Below are positions 1-12,226 of a stretch of 64,000 nucleotides of DNA, piece after piece; position 1 is the first letter of the stretch; every line of letters starts with the position of its first letter. The notes under the pieces are model-generated. The model saw only the letters and a list, made by a program, of their open reading frames with translations, had not been told where the DNA came from and ran no database searches. Source of the stretch: Mycoplasma sp. Mirounga ES2805-ORL (GTDB lineage Bacteria; Bacillota_I; Bacilli_A; Mycoplasmatales; Metamycoplasmataceae); NCBI RefSeq assembly GCF_017084445.1, contig NZ_CP070947.1, forward strand, positions 682,001 through 746,000. Reading direction: 5' to 3'. The position numbers and the translations under genes are program-made.

Positions 1-798
1 TATTGTGAAATTCCATATCAAGATGTTGTTAAATCAATTAAAAAGTGATATCGTGATCTATTCTGCATAAACAAAGATTCTTCCTCTCTTGATTCATTCA
101 ACAAGTACATTGAAAAACAATCTATTGTAATTCATAATGAATTAGATGCAATTAAAGAGAATTTAGATGCATATATTTTGTCAGACGAAATTAAATATGT
201 TAATGAATTCAAATCTATGATGAGCAATTTGAAACGCATTAATTTTGAATTAAATGATTTTGAAAAAAATTTGTATAGCAACAACATAAATAGTATTTCA
301 AAATATAAAGATATAATGGAATCGATTATTGAATGAGTTGGCAAGTATAATAACTATGCTTTTGAAGCAAATAAATATGAATTAATTAATCAATATCAAA
401 GTAAATATTTCGATGTAATAAATCTTTGATATTTAAAGGTTTTAACAATGAGATCATTTTTAGAACCTAGTCAAGACAATGAACGTGAGTTTACAAAATT
501 AATTAAAAGTCACGTTTATATTGAAAATGACTTTGAGAAAAATAAAAAAGTTGGTAAAACAAAAATATGATCAGAATTTTTAAATAATCTAAATTCTCTT
601 TTAATTAAAGTTATGACAGCAAATACTTATAAAAAAATGTGTAATGAATTAATTTTTTCATTGAATCAATATAGATTTTCTCCAGAAGTAAATGATGTTT
701 TATTAATTGTTAGTGACAAATTAAGAAAAAAAGAATATGAAGACGCTTACGACACGTTAGCAAAATTTTTGAAAAAGGAAAAAAAATATGTACTCTAA
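1..798 (+). CDS. ezrA: EzrA-like septation ring regulator, C-terminal part
   Basis: This gene enters from the left edge; 265 codons are visible in one frame, using TGA as Trp. The protein is highly charged and mostly helical, as expected for a coiled-coil protein. The last 60 residues resemble the end of Firmicute EzrA: a segment with NQYRFSPEVNDVL followed by an amphipathic helix KKEYEDAYDTLAKFLKK, like the EzrA 'NRYRS..PEI...L...Y..AL' ending. EzrA is a membrane-tethered negative regulator of FtsZ ring assembly. In Firmicutes ezrA lies next to thiI, as here, where the stop overlaps the thiI start by 11 bases. The N-terminal membrane anchor lies outside the window. Assignment rests on the C-terminal pattern and synteny; a generic coiled-coil protein is the alternative. 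Confidence 0.65.
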
Positions 799-1921
799 AA
801 TTTTAATTAGATATGGTGAGCTTACCTTAAAAGGCAAAAACAAAATGACTTTTGTCAAGATACTTTCAAAAAATATCAAAAAGATTGTTGGTGAAAAACC
901 TGAAATTGAATATGATAGAATGTTTTTAAGTTACTCTGAAGATAATTTAAGTAAATTATCAAAAATATTTGGTATTACTAGCTATTCACCTGTAATAGTA
1001 ACTAGTAGGGATTTTGATGTAATAAAAGAGTCGTCTCTGCAATTAGTTTCTCCAAATATTAAAACATTTAAGATAGCGGCTAGAAGAAATGATAAAAGTT
1101 ATTCAATGAAAAGCAGTGATATAAATATGAAGATAGGATCCTATGTATTAGAAAATTTCAAGAGTATTAAAGTAGATGTTCATAATCCGGATGTGTGTAT
1201 AAATATTGAAGTTAGAAAAAATAATACATACATTTTCAGTGATATTATTCAAGGAATTGGTGGTCTTCCAGTTGGTTCTTCAGGCGAGGTATTACATTTA
1301 ATGAGTGGAGGAATAGATTCGCCTGTTGCAGCATATCAATTAATGAAAAGAGGATTAAAAGTTACCTTTTTATCATTTGTTACTCCTCCTCAAACGGACC
1401 AAAAAACGATTGATAAAATGATAAGTTTAAGCAAACTTTTAAATGAGTATCAAGGAGATACAAAATTTTTAATAGGTAACTATTCAAAGTTATTGAACTA
1501 TATTGCGTTAGTATCTAATCCTAAATACAAAATTACTTTAATGAGAAGAAGTTTTTATAGAATTGCTAGCATGTTAGCTTCAAAGTTAAAAATAAATATT
1601 CTTTCAAATGGCGAAAATTTAGGTCAAGTTGCATCGCAAACTATTGAAAGCATGAGTGTAATTAACGCTGCAAGTACTAAATTAGTTTTACGTCCTCTTT
1701 TAACAAATGATAAAGTAGAAACTATAGAGTTAGCAAAGAAAATTGGGACATATGATATATCTATTATAAAAGCTTCTGAAACATGTGAATTATTCGCCCC
1801 AAAAGAGCCCGTTACAAAGCCAAAATTAAGTGATTTAGTAAAATTAGAAGAAGAACTAAATTTACTTGATAAGTTAGAAAAAGAATTAATTGATAAAAAT
1901 ATTGAAACAACATTTATTTAG
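788..1921 (+). CDS. thiI: tRNA 4-thiouridine synthase ThiI
   Basis: This enzyme adenylates U8 of tRNA and transfers sulfur to make 4-thiouridine. In other bacteria ThiI also feeds sulfur to thiamine synthesis, but no thiamine synthesis genes are seen here and the window carries a TPP importer, so tRNA modification is the likely role. The order is an N-terminal ferredoxin-like part (starting MYSKILIRYGELTLKGKNK), a THUMP domain to about residue 165, then a PP-loop ATPase with SGGIDSP at residues 173-179. C333 (ETCELFAPKEPVTKP) matches the conserved cysteine of the catalytic site. At 377 residues it lacks the C-terminal rhodanese domain, as in Gram-positive ThiI. The ATG overlaps the preceding gene by 11 bases. 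Confidence 0.92.
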   Translation: MYSKILIRYGELTLKGKNKMTFVKILSKNIKKIVGEKPEIEYDRMFLSYSEDNLSKLSKIFGITSYSPVIVTSRDFDVIKESSLQLVSPNIKTFKIAARRNDKSYSMKSSDINMKIGSYVLENFKSIKVDVHNPDVCINIEVRKNNTYIFSDIIQGIGGLPVGSSGEVLHLMSGGIDSPVAAYQLMKRGLKVTFLSFVTPPQTDQKTIDKMISLSKLLNEYQGDTKFLIGNYSKLLNYIALVSNPKYKITLMRRSFYRIASMLASKLKINILSNGENLGQVASQTIESMSVINAASTKLVLRPLLTNDKVETIELAKKIGTYDISIIKASETCELFAPKEPVTKPKLSDLVKLEEELNLLDKLEKELIDKNIETTFI

Positions 1922-1956
1922 TGTGTATATTACTATTTTATAGATAAATTAGTAAT

Positions 1957-1962
1957 TATAAT
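1957..1962 (+). promoter_or_regulatory. -10 box for eno
   Basis: TATAAT lies 46 bases before the eno ATG, in the 87-base gap after thiI. No good -35 box is visible, which is common in mycoplasmas. An AAGGAG ribosome binding site lies at about 1997-2002. Confidence 0.45.
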
Positions 1963-2008
1963 TAATAGTGTAAAATTAAATGTATAGATAATATTTAAGG
2001 AGAAAAAT

Positions 2009-3388
2009 ATGAGCAAAATTAAAACAATTTATGCAAGAGAAATATTAGATTCTAGAGGAAACCCAACAGTTCAAGTCGAAATTACTACGGAGAATAATAT
2101 ATTAGGTACTGCTAATGTACCTTCTGGGGCTAGTACAGGTTCAAAAGAAGCTTTGGAATTAAGAGATAAAAATAATGCCAAATATAAAGAAAACTGATTT
2201 GGCGGTAAGGGTGTTCAAGAAGCTGTTGATAATGTTAATAAGATAATTGGACCCGCATTAATTTCAAATAATTTTGATGTTTTTGATCAAGAAAAGGTTG
2301 ATAGCTTTATGATAAATCTTGACGGAACGGAAAATAAAACTAAGTTAGGAGCAAACGCAATATTAGGAGTTTCATTAGCGCTTGCTCATGCGGCTGCAAA
2401 TGAGAAACAAATACCACTCTATGAGTATTTAAAAGATCAAGAGAAATATATACTACCTTTACCTATGTTGAATGTCCTAAATGGAGGAGCTCACGCTTCA
2501 AACACAGTGGATTTTCAAGAATTTATGATTATGCCAGTTAGTGCAAAAAACTTCAAAGAAGCATTGAAAATTGCTAATAAAGTTTTTCATACATTAGCTG
2601 GAATATTAAAGGCTAAAGGACATCAAACAACAGTTGGAGATGAAGGCGGTTTTGCTCCAAATAGTAAAAGTCATGAAGAAGTTCTAAATTATTTAATTGA
2701 GGCAATTACTAAAGCAGGGTTCACCCCTTCTAAAACAGATAGAAATGGTGTTGCAATAGCGTTAGACTGTGCTGCAAGTGAATTCTACAATTCAAGTAGT
2801 AAGAAATATATTTTTAAAAAACTAAAAAATGCAATTGATTTAAAAATGCCCGGATTTGAGAATTTACATGGAACTAAAGTTGATTTTACAACAGAAGAAT
2901 TAATTAAATATTATGTTGATTTAGTTAAAAAATACCCAATTATTTCAATCGAAGATCCGTTTGATGAAAACGATTGAGATGGATTCAAAAAATTAAATTC
3001 TTTAATCGGAAACGAAATTCAAATTGTTGCGGATGATTTAACTGTTACTAATTTAAAACTTTTAAACAAATCTATTAGTGAAAAAGCTGCGAATTCAATT
3101 TTAATAAAACTAAATCAAATTGGCTCTTTAACCGAAACTATTAATGTTATAAATAAAGCGCAAGCAAACGGCATGAGTGCGGTTATTAGTCATCGTTCAG
3201 GTGAAACTGAAGATACAACAATAGCTGATTTAGCAGTTGCATTTGGTACAGGTCAAATTAAAACCGGTTCACTCTCAAGAACCGATAGAGTTGCTAAATA
3301 CAACAGATTATTAAAAATTGAAGATGATCTAGATAATAATTCTTCTTTTTTAGGTTTAAAAAGTTTTAAAAATATTAATGTGAAATAA
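2009..3388 (+). CDS. eno: Enolase
   Basis: Enolase interconverts 2-phosphoglycerate and phosphoenolpyruvate in glycolysis, and in many mycoplasmas it also sits on the surface and binds plasminogen. The 459-residue protein starts [20 protein letters not shown] and carries family signatures throughout: [12 protein letters not shown], the catalytic-lid GDEGGFAPN, the Mg2+ ligand regions [21 protein letters not shown] and VADDLT, the catalytic lysine region [14 protein letters not shown], and [17 protein letters not shown]. Two in-frame TGA codons (2198 and 2978) fall at Trp positions, direct evidence for the altered genetic code. The length is normal for a mycoplasma enolase. It is a single-gene unit bounded by its own promoter and terminator. 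Confidence 0.97.
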
Positions 3389-3413
3389 AATGAGTATCTT
3401 GACTCATTTTTTA
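3387..3413. terminator. Bidirectional terminator between eno and the nuclease gene
   Basis: A 9-bp stem (AAAATGAGT/ACTCATTTT) with a 6-base loop is followed by T residues on the plus strand and preceded by A residues. It can end transcripts from both converging genes; the eno stop codon overlaps the stem. Confidence 0.7.
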
Positions 3414-3414
3414 T

Positions 3415-4149
3415 TTAAAATGGATAAATTTCTGAATAGAACCCACTATATATTCCTAATTTATTTTTAGTTGCATATTGTTTAGCTTCTAGAAGACTTT
3501 TATAATAGGTTGTATTAGAGGTATAGAATTTATTATTTGGATTTAAACTTATATAATTCATCCTTGCATAACCTCATTTGACTAGTTGTTCACAAACGTT
3601 TATGTATTTATTATCTATTGTTCTAATATAAATAATAGCCACTATTCTTCCGTAGGGATCTGAAATATCATTTCTGCCATTTATAGTCTTTTGGGGCACA
3701 ACAATTATGTCTTTAGTAAAAGTTCCATTTAATAATCAACTTGTAAATTTTTCAGCTTTCTTACCATACTTATATTGTTTACCAGTTGTATCAGCCCAAT
3801 TTCCTTGACCTATATTTTTGTGAGTTTCCGGTGTGTCAATACCACTAAATCTAAAGTAAGCAGACTTCATATTTAATATATTTGTTGCGCCAAATGTATC
3901 GCCATCTCTAATTGAATTTACTTTAACAATTGTTCCTTTATTAGCTTTAAAATCATCATCATATTCATAGTTAAAAGCATTGACTTTATCAATGTTATGA
4001 GATTCATAAACTATTTGATTTGATGTGCCTTTTTTATTTTTTTTCTCTCCATCAGGATTTTTATTTTGTGAATTGTAAAAGCAACTAGAACTTAAAACTG
4101 GTACCGATGAAACAATTGCGCCTAAAAACAAAATCTTTTTGAATTTCAT
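3415..4149 (-). CDS. Staphylococcal nuclease-like surface lipoprotein
   Basis: This is a predicted secreted or membrane-anchored nuclease that could degrade host DNA or RNA for nucleotide salvage or escape from extracellular traps. The 244-residue protein starts with a lipoprotein signal (MKFKKILFLG, lipobox VLSSSC near residue 23) and a Lys/Asn-rich linker. The SNase core has the metal and catalytic motifs VNSIRDGDTFGA and RFSGIDTPETH (first Arg and Asp of the active site), then GKKAEKFTSWLLNG and DPYGRIVAII with the second arginine. It is read through one TGA Trp codon. Mycoplasmas cannot make nucleotides de novo, so such nucleases are common; deoD, a base-salvage gene, is 1.2 kb away. Confidence 0.85.
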
Positions 4150-4221
4150 ATATTCTAATACTCCAAAATTAATTAATATTTATTAGTTTCAAATTATATA
4201 TTTATTAATCTTTAAAGAATA

Positions 4222-4227
4222 TATAAT
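4222..4227 (+). promoter_or_regulatory. -10 box of pip, leaderless arrangement
   Basis: TATAAT ends 8 bases before the pip ATG at 4236, with no Shine-Dalgarno sequence between them. The transcript would start at or within a few bases of the start codon, so the mRNA is probably leaderless. Confidence 0.5.
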
Positions 4228-4235
4228 TAATTATT

Positions 4236-5174
4236 ATGTACGAAAAATATTTATATCCAGCAATTGAACCATATGAAAAAGGTTTTTTAGAAGTCGACAA
4301 CATTCATAATGTTTATTATGAAGTATCAGGTAATCCAAAAGGAATTCCAATTGTTTATGTCCATGGCGGTCCTGGTGGAGGAACTACAGAGAACTGCAGA
4401 AGGTATTTCAATCCTAAAAAATATAAAATAATTCTATTTGATCAAAGAGGTTGCGGGAAAAGCTTGCCAACATTAGAGTTAGAAGGTAATACGACTCAGA
4501 ATTTAGTTAATGACATGGAAAAAATCAGAATTCATTTAGGAATTGATAAGTGAATTCTTTTTGGTGGATCATGAGGTACAACACTTTCTTTAGTTTATGC
4601 TATCCATCATCCACACAATGTTTCCAAAATGGTGCTTAGAGGAGTCTTTTTATCTAGACAAAAAGATTTAGATTGACTATACCAAGCAAACGGTGCAGGG
4701 GAAGTTGAACCTATTGCCTATGAAAAGCTTGTTAAAAATCTTAATAAAACAGAAAGACGAGATGTTGTAAATTCTTATTTTAAATTAATGAGAAGTCCAG
4801 ATGAGAAAACACGAAACGAAGCTTTTTTAGATTGAAATGAATGAGAATCATATTTAGTTTCGGTAAATAAACAACCTTTTAATAGAAAAAGAGAATTAGA
4901 ATTTTCAAAGCAAATAGCATTAATAGAAAATTGATATTTTGAAAACAAATCATTTTTTGAAGAAAACTTTATTTTAAACAATGTTAATAAAATAAAAGAT
5001 ATTGAAACATATATAGTGCATGGCGAATTTGACTTAATTTGTATGCCTTCAGCAGCATATGATTTACACAAAGAGTTAAAAAATTCAAAACTTTATTTTT
5101 TAAGTAACGTTGCACATACTCAAAGAGAATGAAAAATATCTAAAAAACTTGTTGAAATAACAGATTTAATTTAA
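4236..5174 (+). CDS. pip: Proline iminopeptidase (peptidase S33, alpha/beta hydrolase)
   Basis: This aminopeptidase removes N-terminal proline from peptides in the cytosol. The 312-residue length matches the family (about 310-320). Features in order: the oxyanion-hole HGGPGGG near residue 44, FDQRGCGKS, and the nucleophile elbow GGSWGTTL (Ser near 110). Next comes a lid region, then VHGEFDLIC with the likely catalytic Asp, and a C-terminal VAHTQRE holding the catalytic His in place of the more usual GHS. Several Trp codons are TGA. The gene stands alone between divergent and terminator elements. It probably completes degradation of peptides imported by Opp. No ribosome binding site precedes the ATG. 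Confidence 0.88.
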
Positions 5175-5186
5175 TTAGAAAACATT

Positions 5187-5218
5187 TAAAAATAGACTAT
5201 TTTATACAGTCTATTTTT
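5187..5218 (+). terminator. Terminator after pip
   Basis: The inverted repeat AAAATAGACT / AGTCTATTTTT has a 9-base loop and ends in T residues, 13 bases after the stop codon. Confidence 0.75.
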
Positions 5219-5315
5219 AAATTTCTAGAGATATAAAAAATCCTCTTATTTACTTTTTTATATCAATATTTTGTTTATATTAGAAATATAGAATTTAAAA
5301 ACAAAGGAGTAAATT

Positions 5316-6017
5316 ATGCCAACACCTCATTTAAGTTGTCAAAAAGGAGAAATAGCTAAAGTTGTACTAATGCCCGGAGACCCATTAAGAGCCAAATATA
5401 TGGCAGAAAAATTTTTAGATAGTCCAAAATTAGTTTCTTCTGTTAGAAATATGCTTTTTTATACAGGCCTATATAAAGGTAAGGAAGTAACGATTGGTGG
5501 ATCAGGAATGGGCTCTGCATCGATGGGAATTTATGCATACGAATTATTTACAGAATACGATGTTGATACAATTATAAGAGTTGGTTCTACCGGTTCGTAC
5601 ATTAAGGAATTAAAAATAAAACAACCTGTTTTAGTAACAAGAGCTTATGCTGATGGTCTAGGTTTTATTGAACTTATGACAGGAGAAAGAACTAATGAAG
5701 TGTTTCCATCTAAATCTGTATTAAATTCATTAAATAGTAGTGCTAATAAATTGAATATTACCATAAAAGAAATTAGCTGTCACTCTACAGATGTTTTTTA
5801 TAGTTTAAGACCTCTTGAAAAAACAATTAAAAAAACACAATGTCAAACAGTTGATAATGAATGTTTTGCATTATTTGCAACTGCCAAAAGATGTAATAAA
5901 AAAGCCGGAGCCCTTTTAAGTGTTTCTGAAAATTTGATAACTCATGAGTCAATGTCTTCTGATGAAAGGTTATTTGAATTTTCGCTAATGTTTGAAATAG
6001 CACTAAATAGTATTTAG
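5316..6017 (+). CDS. deoD: Purine nucleoside phosphorylase DeoD
   Basis: DeoD splits purine (deoxy)ribonucleosides with phosphate to a free base and (deoxy)ribose-1-phosphate, a key salvage step. The 233-residue protein is the usual length of the hexameric bacterial type. It starts MPTPHLSCQKGEIAKVVLMPGDPLRAKYM with the phosphate-binding PGDPLRA, and continues with GGSGMGSASMGIYAYEL and IRVGSTGSY. The VDNECFALFA segment lies where family members contact the nucleoside and normally read VEMEAA. A strong AAAGGAG site lies 7 bases before ATG. Its TAG stop overlaps the stop of the converging YitT-family gene by four bases, with no hairpin between them. Confidence 0.93.
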   Translation: MPTPHLSCQKGEIAKVVLMPGDPLRAKYMAEKFLDSPKLVSSVRNMLFYTGLYKGKEVTIGGSGMGSASMGIYAYELFTEYDVDTIIRVGSTGSYIKELKIKQPVLVTRAYADGLGFIELMTGERTNEVFPSKSVLNSLNSSANKLNITIKEISCHSTDVFYSLRPLEKTIKKTQCQTVDNECFALFATAKRCNKKAGALLSVSENLITHESMSSDERLFEFSLMFEIALNSI

Positions 6018-7420
6018 AATTTGTCTTGTGGCAAGTATAAATTGCCATCAATACTTGAAACATTACTTATAGTGATGAGAGCATTCTCATCAACTTTTCT
6101 TATGTTTTTAATTAATCTTGGCACTTGTTTATAAAGAGTTATTGCTGATAAAACCTTAGTTTTATTTCCTGAGTAACCACCTATTCCTTTGGATATAGTG
6201 AAACTGTTTATTGTTTTTTTATCGCTGACAATAACTTCTCTTATTTTTGACATGTGTGGTGAATAAACCTTGCATTGAACTATTTTGTATCTTGGAAACA
6301 ATTTATTCAAGAAAGCAACAAAAACAAAGTTAGAAATAAATGTAGATATAAGGTTTGGAGAGAAATAAAGTGATGTGTGTCATTTTAGTTTTGCTAATTC
6401 ATTAATTACTTGAATGTCAGATTGAGCTACAATAGCTGAAACCCCACGGGAAGTTAAAAAGTTTTCATCTATTGTAGATAAATCTCCGACTAATAAACTA
6501 CCGGGCAATCATGTACCCACCATAACTGAAATAACTATAATTATTAAGTTTATATAACCATTTATTGTTCCAAAGTTCTTATGTTTAACAACACTCATGT
6601 ATTCGCCAATTATTCCAGTTACACCAGCGCTTCCGCCAATTATTGCAATAACTGCAAAAAATACTGCAAGCATAGCTCCATAAGCAAAAGCGTAAATAAC
6701 TTGGGCTAAGGAGTTTCCACCTTCAGATCATGTTAAAGGAATTAATTGTCAAAGATCGTTTTTTCCTGCTCACAATTCATTTGAAATTACTTGTTTTGAC
6801 ATCTCGCTAATGTTCGAGTGGTTAAAGTTACCGATTATATATATGTCATTTGCTCCAGGTATCTGACCAATTCCAAATGAAACTAAACTACTAATTACAA
6901 GGAATTCAATAGTTAAAAGAGTAAAAATCTTTCCAACCTTCTTCCATCCAAATATAAAAATCGGAATACTTAAAACCAAATATAAGATTCAAAATAAAAG
7001 GTTATCAATAATATTGTAAGCTCATATTGTTATGTCTGGATTATGTCTTAAATATACATTAGTTAATCTTGAAATAGATTGTCCAAATGCCGCTAAACCA
7101 AAATTGTAAATACCAGTATTTTTAACAAAGAAAAAGCTGATCACCCCAAAAAAAACAGCTAAGAGGCTTGTAATTAGAGATATTTTTCAAATAGGCATAG
7201 GTGCATATAATCTTGACATTTTTAGCACAAAATTTGATAGTTTTGTGTATTTGTATTTTGTATTTTGTTTTTTGATTACTTTTTTTATTTCGTCTTGATC
7301 TTCTTTTGTAAAAATATCAATTTCAGGTTTTAGTTTTAAATCATTTTGTTCAATATTAGAAACTTCAAACGTTTTTTGATTATCAATAATTTCCTTATCT
7401 TTTTTATTTTTGTCTTCCAT
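6014..7420 (-). CDS. YitT family membrane protein with DUF2179 C-terminal domain
   Basis: The substrate and function of the YitT family are not established. The 468-residue protein has a Lys/Glu-rich cytoplasmic N-terminal tail of about 75 residues. Five or six hydrophobic segments follow (for example ISLITSLLAVFFGVISFFF and a Gly-rich GGSAGVTGIIGEYMSV helix). The C-terminal soluble domain contains GIGGYSGNKTKVLSAITLYK and ALITISNVSSIDG, matching DUF2179 'ATGGYTG...VLL...' and 'ITDV.EV.G'. The long N-tail and the loop between helices are larger than in Bacillus YitT. It is read through several TGA Trp codons. It converges on deoD with overlapping stops and diverges from gyrB. Confidence 0.78.
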
Positions 7421-7608
7421 TTATCCTCCCCAAATTATTAATTATTATTTCAATGAAAAAATATTATTTTTTTAGTTTATTAATTATATTACAACATAGC
7501 AAAAATTGAAACTTTATTGATAAATATTCACTATTTTTATAGGCAAATTAGTAAAAATATAGTTATTTTTATTATCAAATAAATGCTATTAAAATTCTTC
7601 TTTTAATT

Positions 7609-7614
7609 TATAAT
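7609..7614 (+). promoter_or_regulatory. -10 box for gyrB
   Basis: TATAAT lies 39 bases before the gyrB ATG in the 233-base divergent gap between the YitT-family gene and gyrB. The rest of the gap is AT-rich with no other clear element. A GAGG ribosome binding site follows at about 7644. Confidence 0.45.
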
Positions 7615-7644
7615 TTAAATATTAAATATTATTTTAGAAAATGA

Positions 7645-9576
<1,932 letters not shown>

Positions 9577-9676
9577 TAATTAAATTTGAGTTAAAAATAT
9601 TAATTTTATTGCTAGCAATTTTATTACATGAATATTTTTGGTAATATATAACCATAATAAATATAACGGAGTTAAA

Positions 9677-10486
9677 ATGGTAACAATTAAATCACAGATA
9701 CTAAAAAGAGATAACACATATGATCCACAATCATGAAGATTGTTGATTCAACAAATAAATGACGAATTACACACAGACAATATTAATGAAGTTTTATTAG
9801 AAGCTAAAAAATATGTTCTTAATCAGGTTTTTGAAGATTTTGCAGCTAATAAAATGGATCTAGAAATGCAATATGGTCCAATTATATTTTTTGATGTAAT
9901 AATTAATGAACATTTAACAAATTTCGACAATTGTTCATATAGTGTGATTTATGAGATTCTTTCTAATAAGGATATTCAATTTTTAAAATTATTTGAAGAC
10001 AATTTTGCTTCAAATGTTGTACCTTTTAACGAAAAAATACAAACAAAAATTTTAAAAAATATTGGTTATAAAAGTCCGGAAATTTCAAGAGAAGAATTAT
10101 TATCTCTAAAAAAATGATACAAACAAGAATCTTATAAAGATTTCTTTAATGAACTAAACAACGATTTTAATAAAAAAATAGAACTTGTAATTAGTGATAA
10201 GTCTATTGAAAGAAACTTCATTGATTCAAAGGAAAATACAATTAATGAAATAAAAAACCTAGCTTTTATGGGACTAGTTAAGTTAAACTATGGATTGTTA
10301 ACCAAAAGAGAAGCTGAATCAATGTTTATTTATATAGCTTCTAAGATTAAATATTCTAATTTAGCTTTTGAAACTAAAGAAGAAAAAGAAGATTATATTA
10401 GAGATTGAATCAATAAAGTTATTTATGGCAAAAAGATGATGGCTAAAGAAGATTCATCTTTATTTAGAAAAATATTATTATCATAA
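9677..10486 (+). CDS. Conserved-looking hypothetical cytosolic protein
   Basis: I do not recognise this 269-residue protein. It has no signal peptide, no membrane helix and no known catalytic motif. It is acidic, rich in Asn, Lys, Glu and Ile, and predicted to be mainly helical. It reads through three TGA Trp codons, including DPQSWRLLIQQINDE near the start. A GGAG site lies about 8 bases before the ATG. The 100-base gap after gyrB contains no terminator, so co-transcription with gyrB is possible. A clear terminator follows the stop. Confidence 0.7.
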
Positions 10487-10488
10487 TT

Positions 10489-10511
10489 CAAACGCAAAAG
10501 CGTTTGTTTTT
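10489..10511 (+). terminator. Terminator after the gene downstream of gyrB
   Basis: The perfect 7-bp stem CAAACGC/GCGTTTG has an AAAA loop and is followed by TTTTT. Confidence 0.85.
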
Positions 10512-10516
10512 AATTT

Positions 10517-10539
10517 AAAAAAAGCGGTTATCGCTTTTT
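10517..10539 (-). terminator. Terminator after yebC
   Basis: The stem AAAAAGCG/CGCTTTTT with a 5-base loop lies 17 bases past the yebC stop. On the minus strand it is followed by a run of T. It is symmetrical enough to act from the plus side too. Confidence 0.7.
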
Positions 10540-10556
10540 AATATTTTAAGATGATA

Positions 10557-11297
10557 TTATTCTTCTTCAAAATCGATATTATGGAATACTTCTTGAACAT
10601 CATCATCATCTTCAAGTTTTTCAATAAATTCTTCTAATTTTTCAAGTTTGTCTTTTTCATAATTAATAAATGAATTTGGAATATATGTAACTTCACATTG
10701 AACAAATTCTTGAATATTAAATTTCTCTTCTATTGCTGATTTCACATCTGAAAAATTTTCGGGTGTTGTTGTAATTAAATAAGTATCATCTTCTGTTTCA
10801 ATATTTTCAATATCTAAAGTAAATGCAAATTCTAGTAATAAATCCTCACTAGGTATAAGTGATTTATTAATTTCTAAAACACCTTTATAATCAAATTGAA
10901 AAGGTACTTGTCCTGTTTTTCCCAGTGTTGCGTTTTGTCTATTGAATAGTGCTGCGATTGATGATTTAGTTCTATTAACATTATCTGTCAAAGTTTTAAT
11001 TAAAAATGTTGCACCTCCAGAAATTGTTGCATTGAATAATAATTCAGTAAATGATGAGGAATCTTTTTCACCTTTTGCTTTTGCTAAGGCTCTATCAATA
11101 TTAGCCTTTGGCATATTTTTACTTTTCGCTTTAGAAATAGCTAATTTTAATGTTGAGTTTGTTTCTGGATCTGGTCCTCCAGAAGTTGTAGCTGCTACAT
11201 AAATCTCTTTAAATAGTTTTTGAAATACTTTTCCTCTAGCGGCATCATTAGCACCCTTTTTGTGCTTAATTCCTGCTCAATGTGAATGTCCTGACAT
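10557..11297 (-). CDS. yebC: YebC/PmpR family translation or regulatory factor
   Basis: YebC-family proteins were long annotated as transcriptional regulators; more recent work links them to relief of ribosome stalling at proline-rich stretches. The 246-residue protein starts MSGHSHWAGIKHKKGANDAARG and continues with the family block SKAKSKNMPKANIDRALAKA and an acidic C-terminus ending in DFEEE. The start was set at 11297 because this is the conserved N-terminus and an AGGAG site precedes it. The site overlaps the nadE stop, which makes an operon with translational coupling likely. The window also encodes a strongly proline-rich protein (MIB), so a role in translating it is conceivable but not shown. 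Confidence 0.92.
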
Positions 11298-11307
11298 ATC
11301 TTCTCCT

Positions 11308-12108
11308 TTATTTAGATGTAAATTCTTTAATACTTAACGGTCTTGGAATTGAATTCCGTTTATGTTCTGTATTTTTATTTAGTTGTTTTATTTTATTAGA
11401 AATTTCGATATTTACATCATTAAAATTTCCAAGTAGGTAATTATCTAGGTCATTGTAACTAAAACCTAGTTCTTTTTCATCGCTTTGATTTTCTCAAAGT
11501 CCAGCTGATGGTTTTTTAGTAATTATTGATTGAGGTATTTTTAAATATTCAGCCACAATACGAACGTCATCCTTTGTTAAATATGAAATAGGTAATAAAT
11601 CAACCCCACCATCACCATATTTTGTAAAGTATCCTATTGTGTATTCGTCAAAATTATCTGTGCCTAGCACTAAATAGTTTTTGTTTTGCGCTTGCGCATA
11701 TAAAGTTGTCATTCTTAATCTTGGTTTTATATTGCCTAAAACTTGTGTATTAACAACATTTTTATTTGCTTCAATAATTGCTTGATAGCTTTTTTCTAAA
11801 TTAATTGTCTTTACTTTTAAGTTATGTTCTTCAATCAAACTATTTAAATCATTTAAATCATTTTGCATAGAATCAATCGGCATAACAAAGCATTCATAAT
11901 TATCCGGAAATGCTTGTTTAGCTAAGACTGCAACAACAGCGCTATCTATTCCTCCTGATAAACCTAAAACCACTCCGTTTGCATTAGCGTTTTTAACTGA
12001 TTTTCTTAATCATTTAATTAAATAATTAACATATTTTTTAACTAATGTTTTATCAACATCTGAAGTTAATTTTTTTGAAAATCTTAAGTTTTTAATTTTC
12101 TGAATCAT
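11308..12108 (-). CDS. nadE: NAD+ synthetase, ammonia-dependent
   Basis: NadE amidates nicotinic acid adenine dinucleotide to NAD+ using ATP and ammonia, the last step of NAD synthesis. The 266-residue protein is the short ammonia-dependent form without a glutaminase domain. The ATP-pyrophosphatase motif LGLSGGIDSAVVA is present. So are the substrate-binding blocks GNIKPRLRMTTLYAQA, LVLGTDNFDEYTIGYFTKYGD, DLLPISYLTKDDV and TKKPSAGLW. Two Trp codons near the start and one after SAGL are TGA. A GAGAGG site precedes the ATG. It is the first gene of a nadE-yebC pair transcribed leftward. Confidence 0.93.
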
Positions 12109-12226
12109 AATATTCCTCTCAACAATTGTTTAATTATATATTATATTTTTAATAGAATAAATTACATATTTTCTGTTATTTTTATATTTATATAAACGTT
12201 TACTTTAATAATGATAATATTAAACT

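Noticed and set aside
2009..3388. Enolase and many other genes look broken into pieces with the standard code
   Set aside because: Every break is a TGA at a Trp position; with TGA as Trp the frames are continuous and full length, so these are not pseudogenes or frameshifts.
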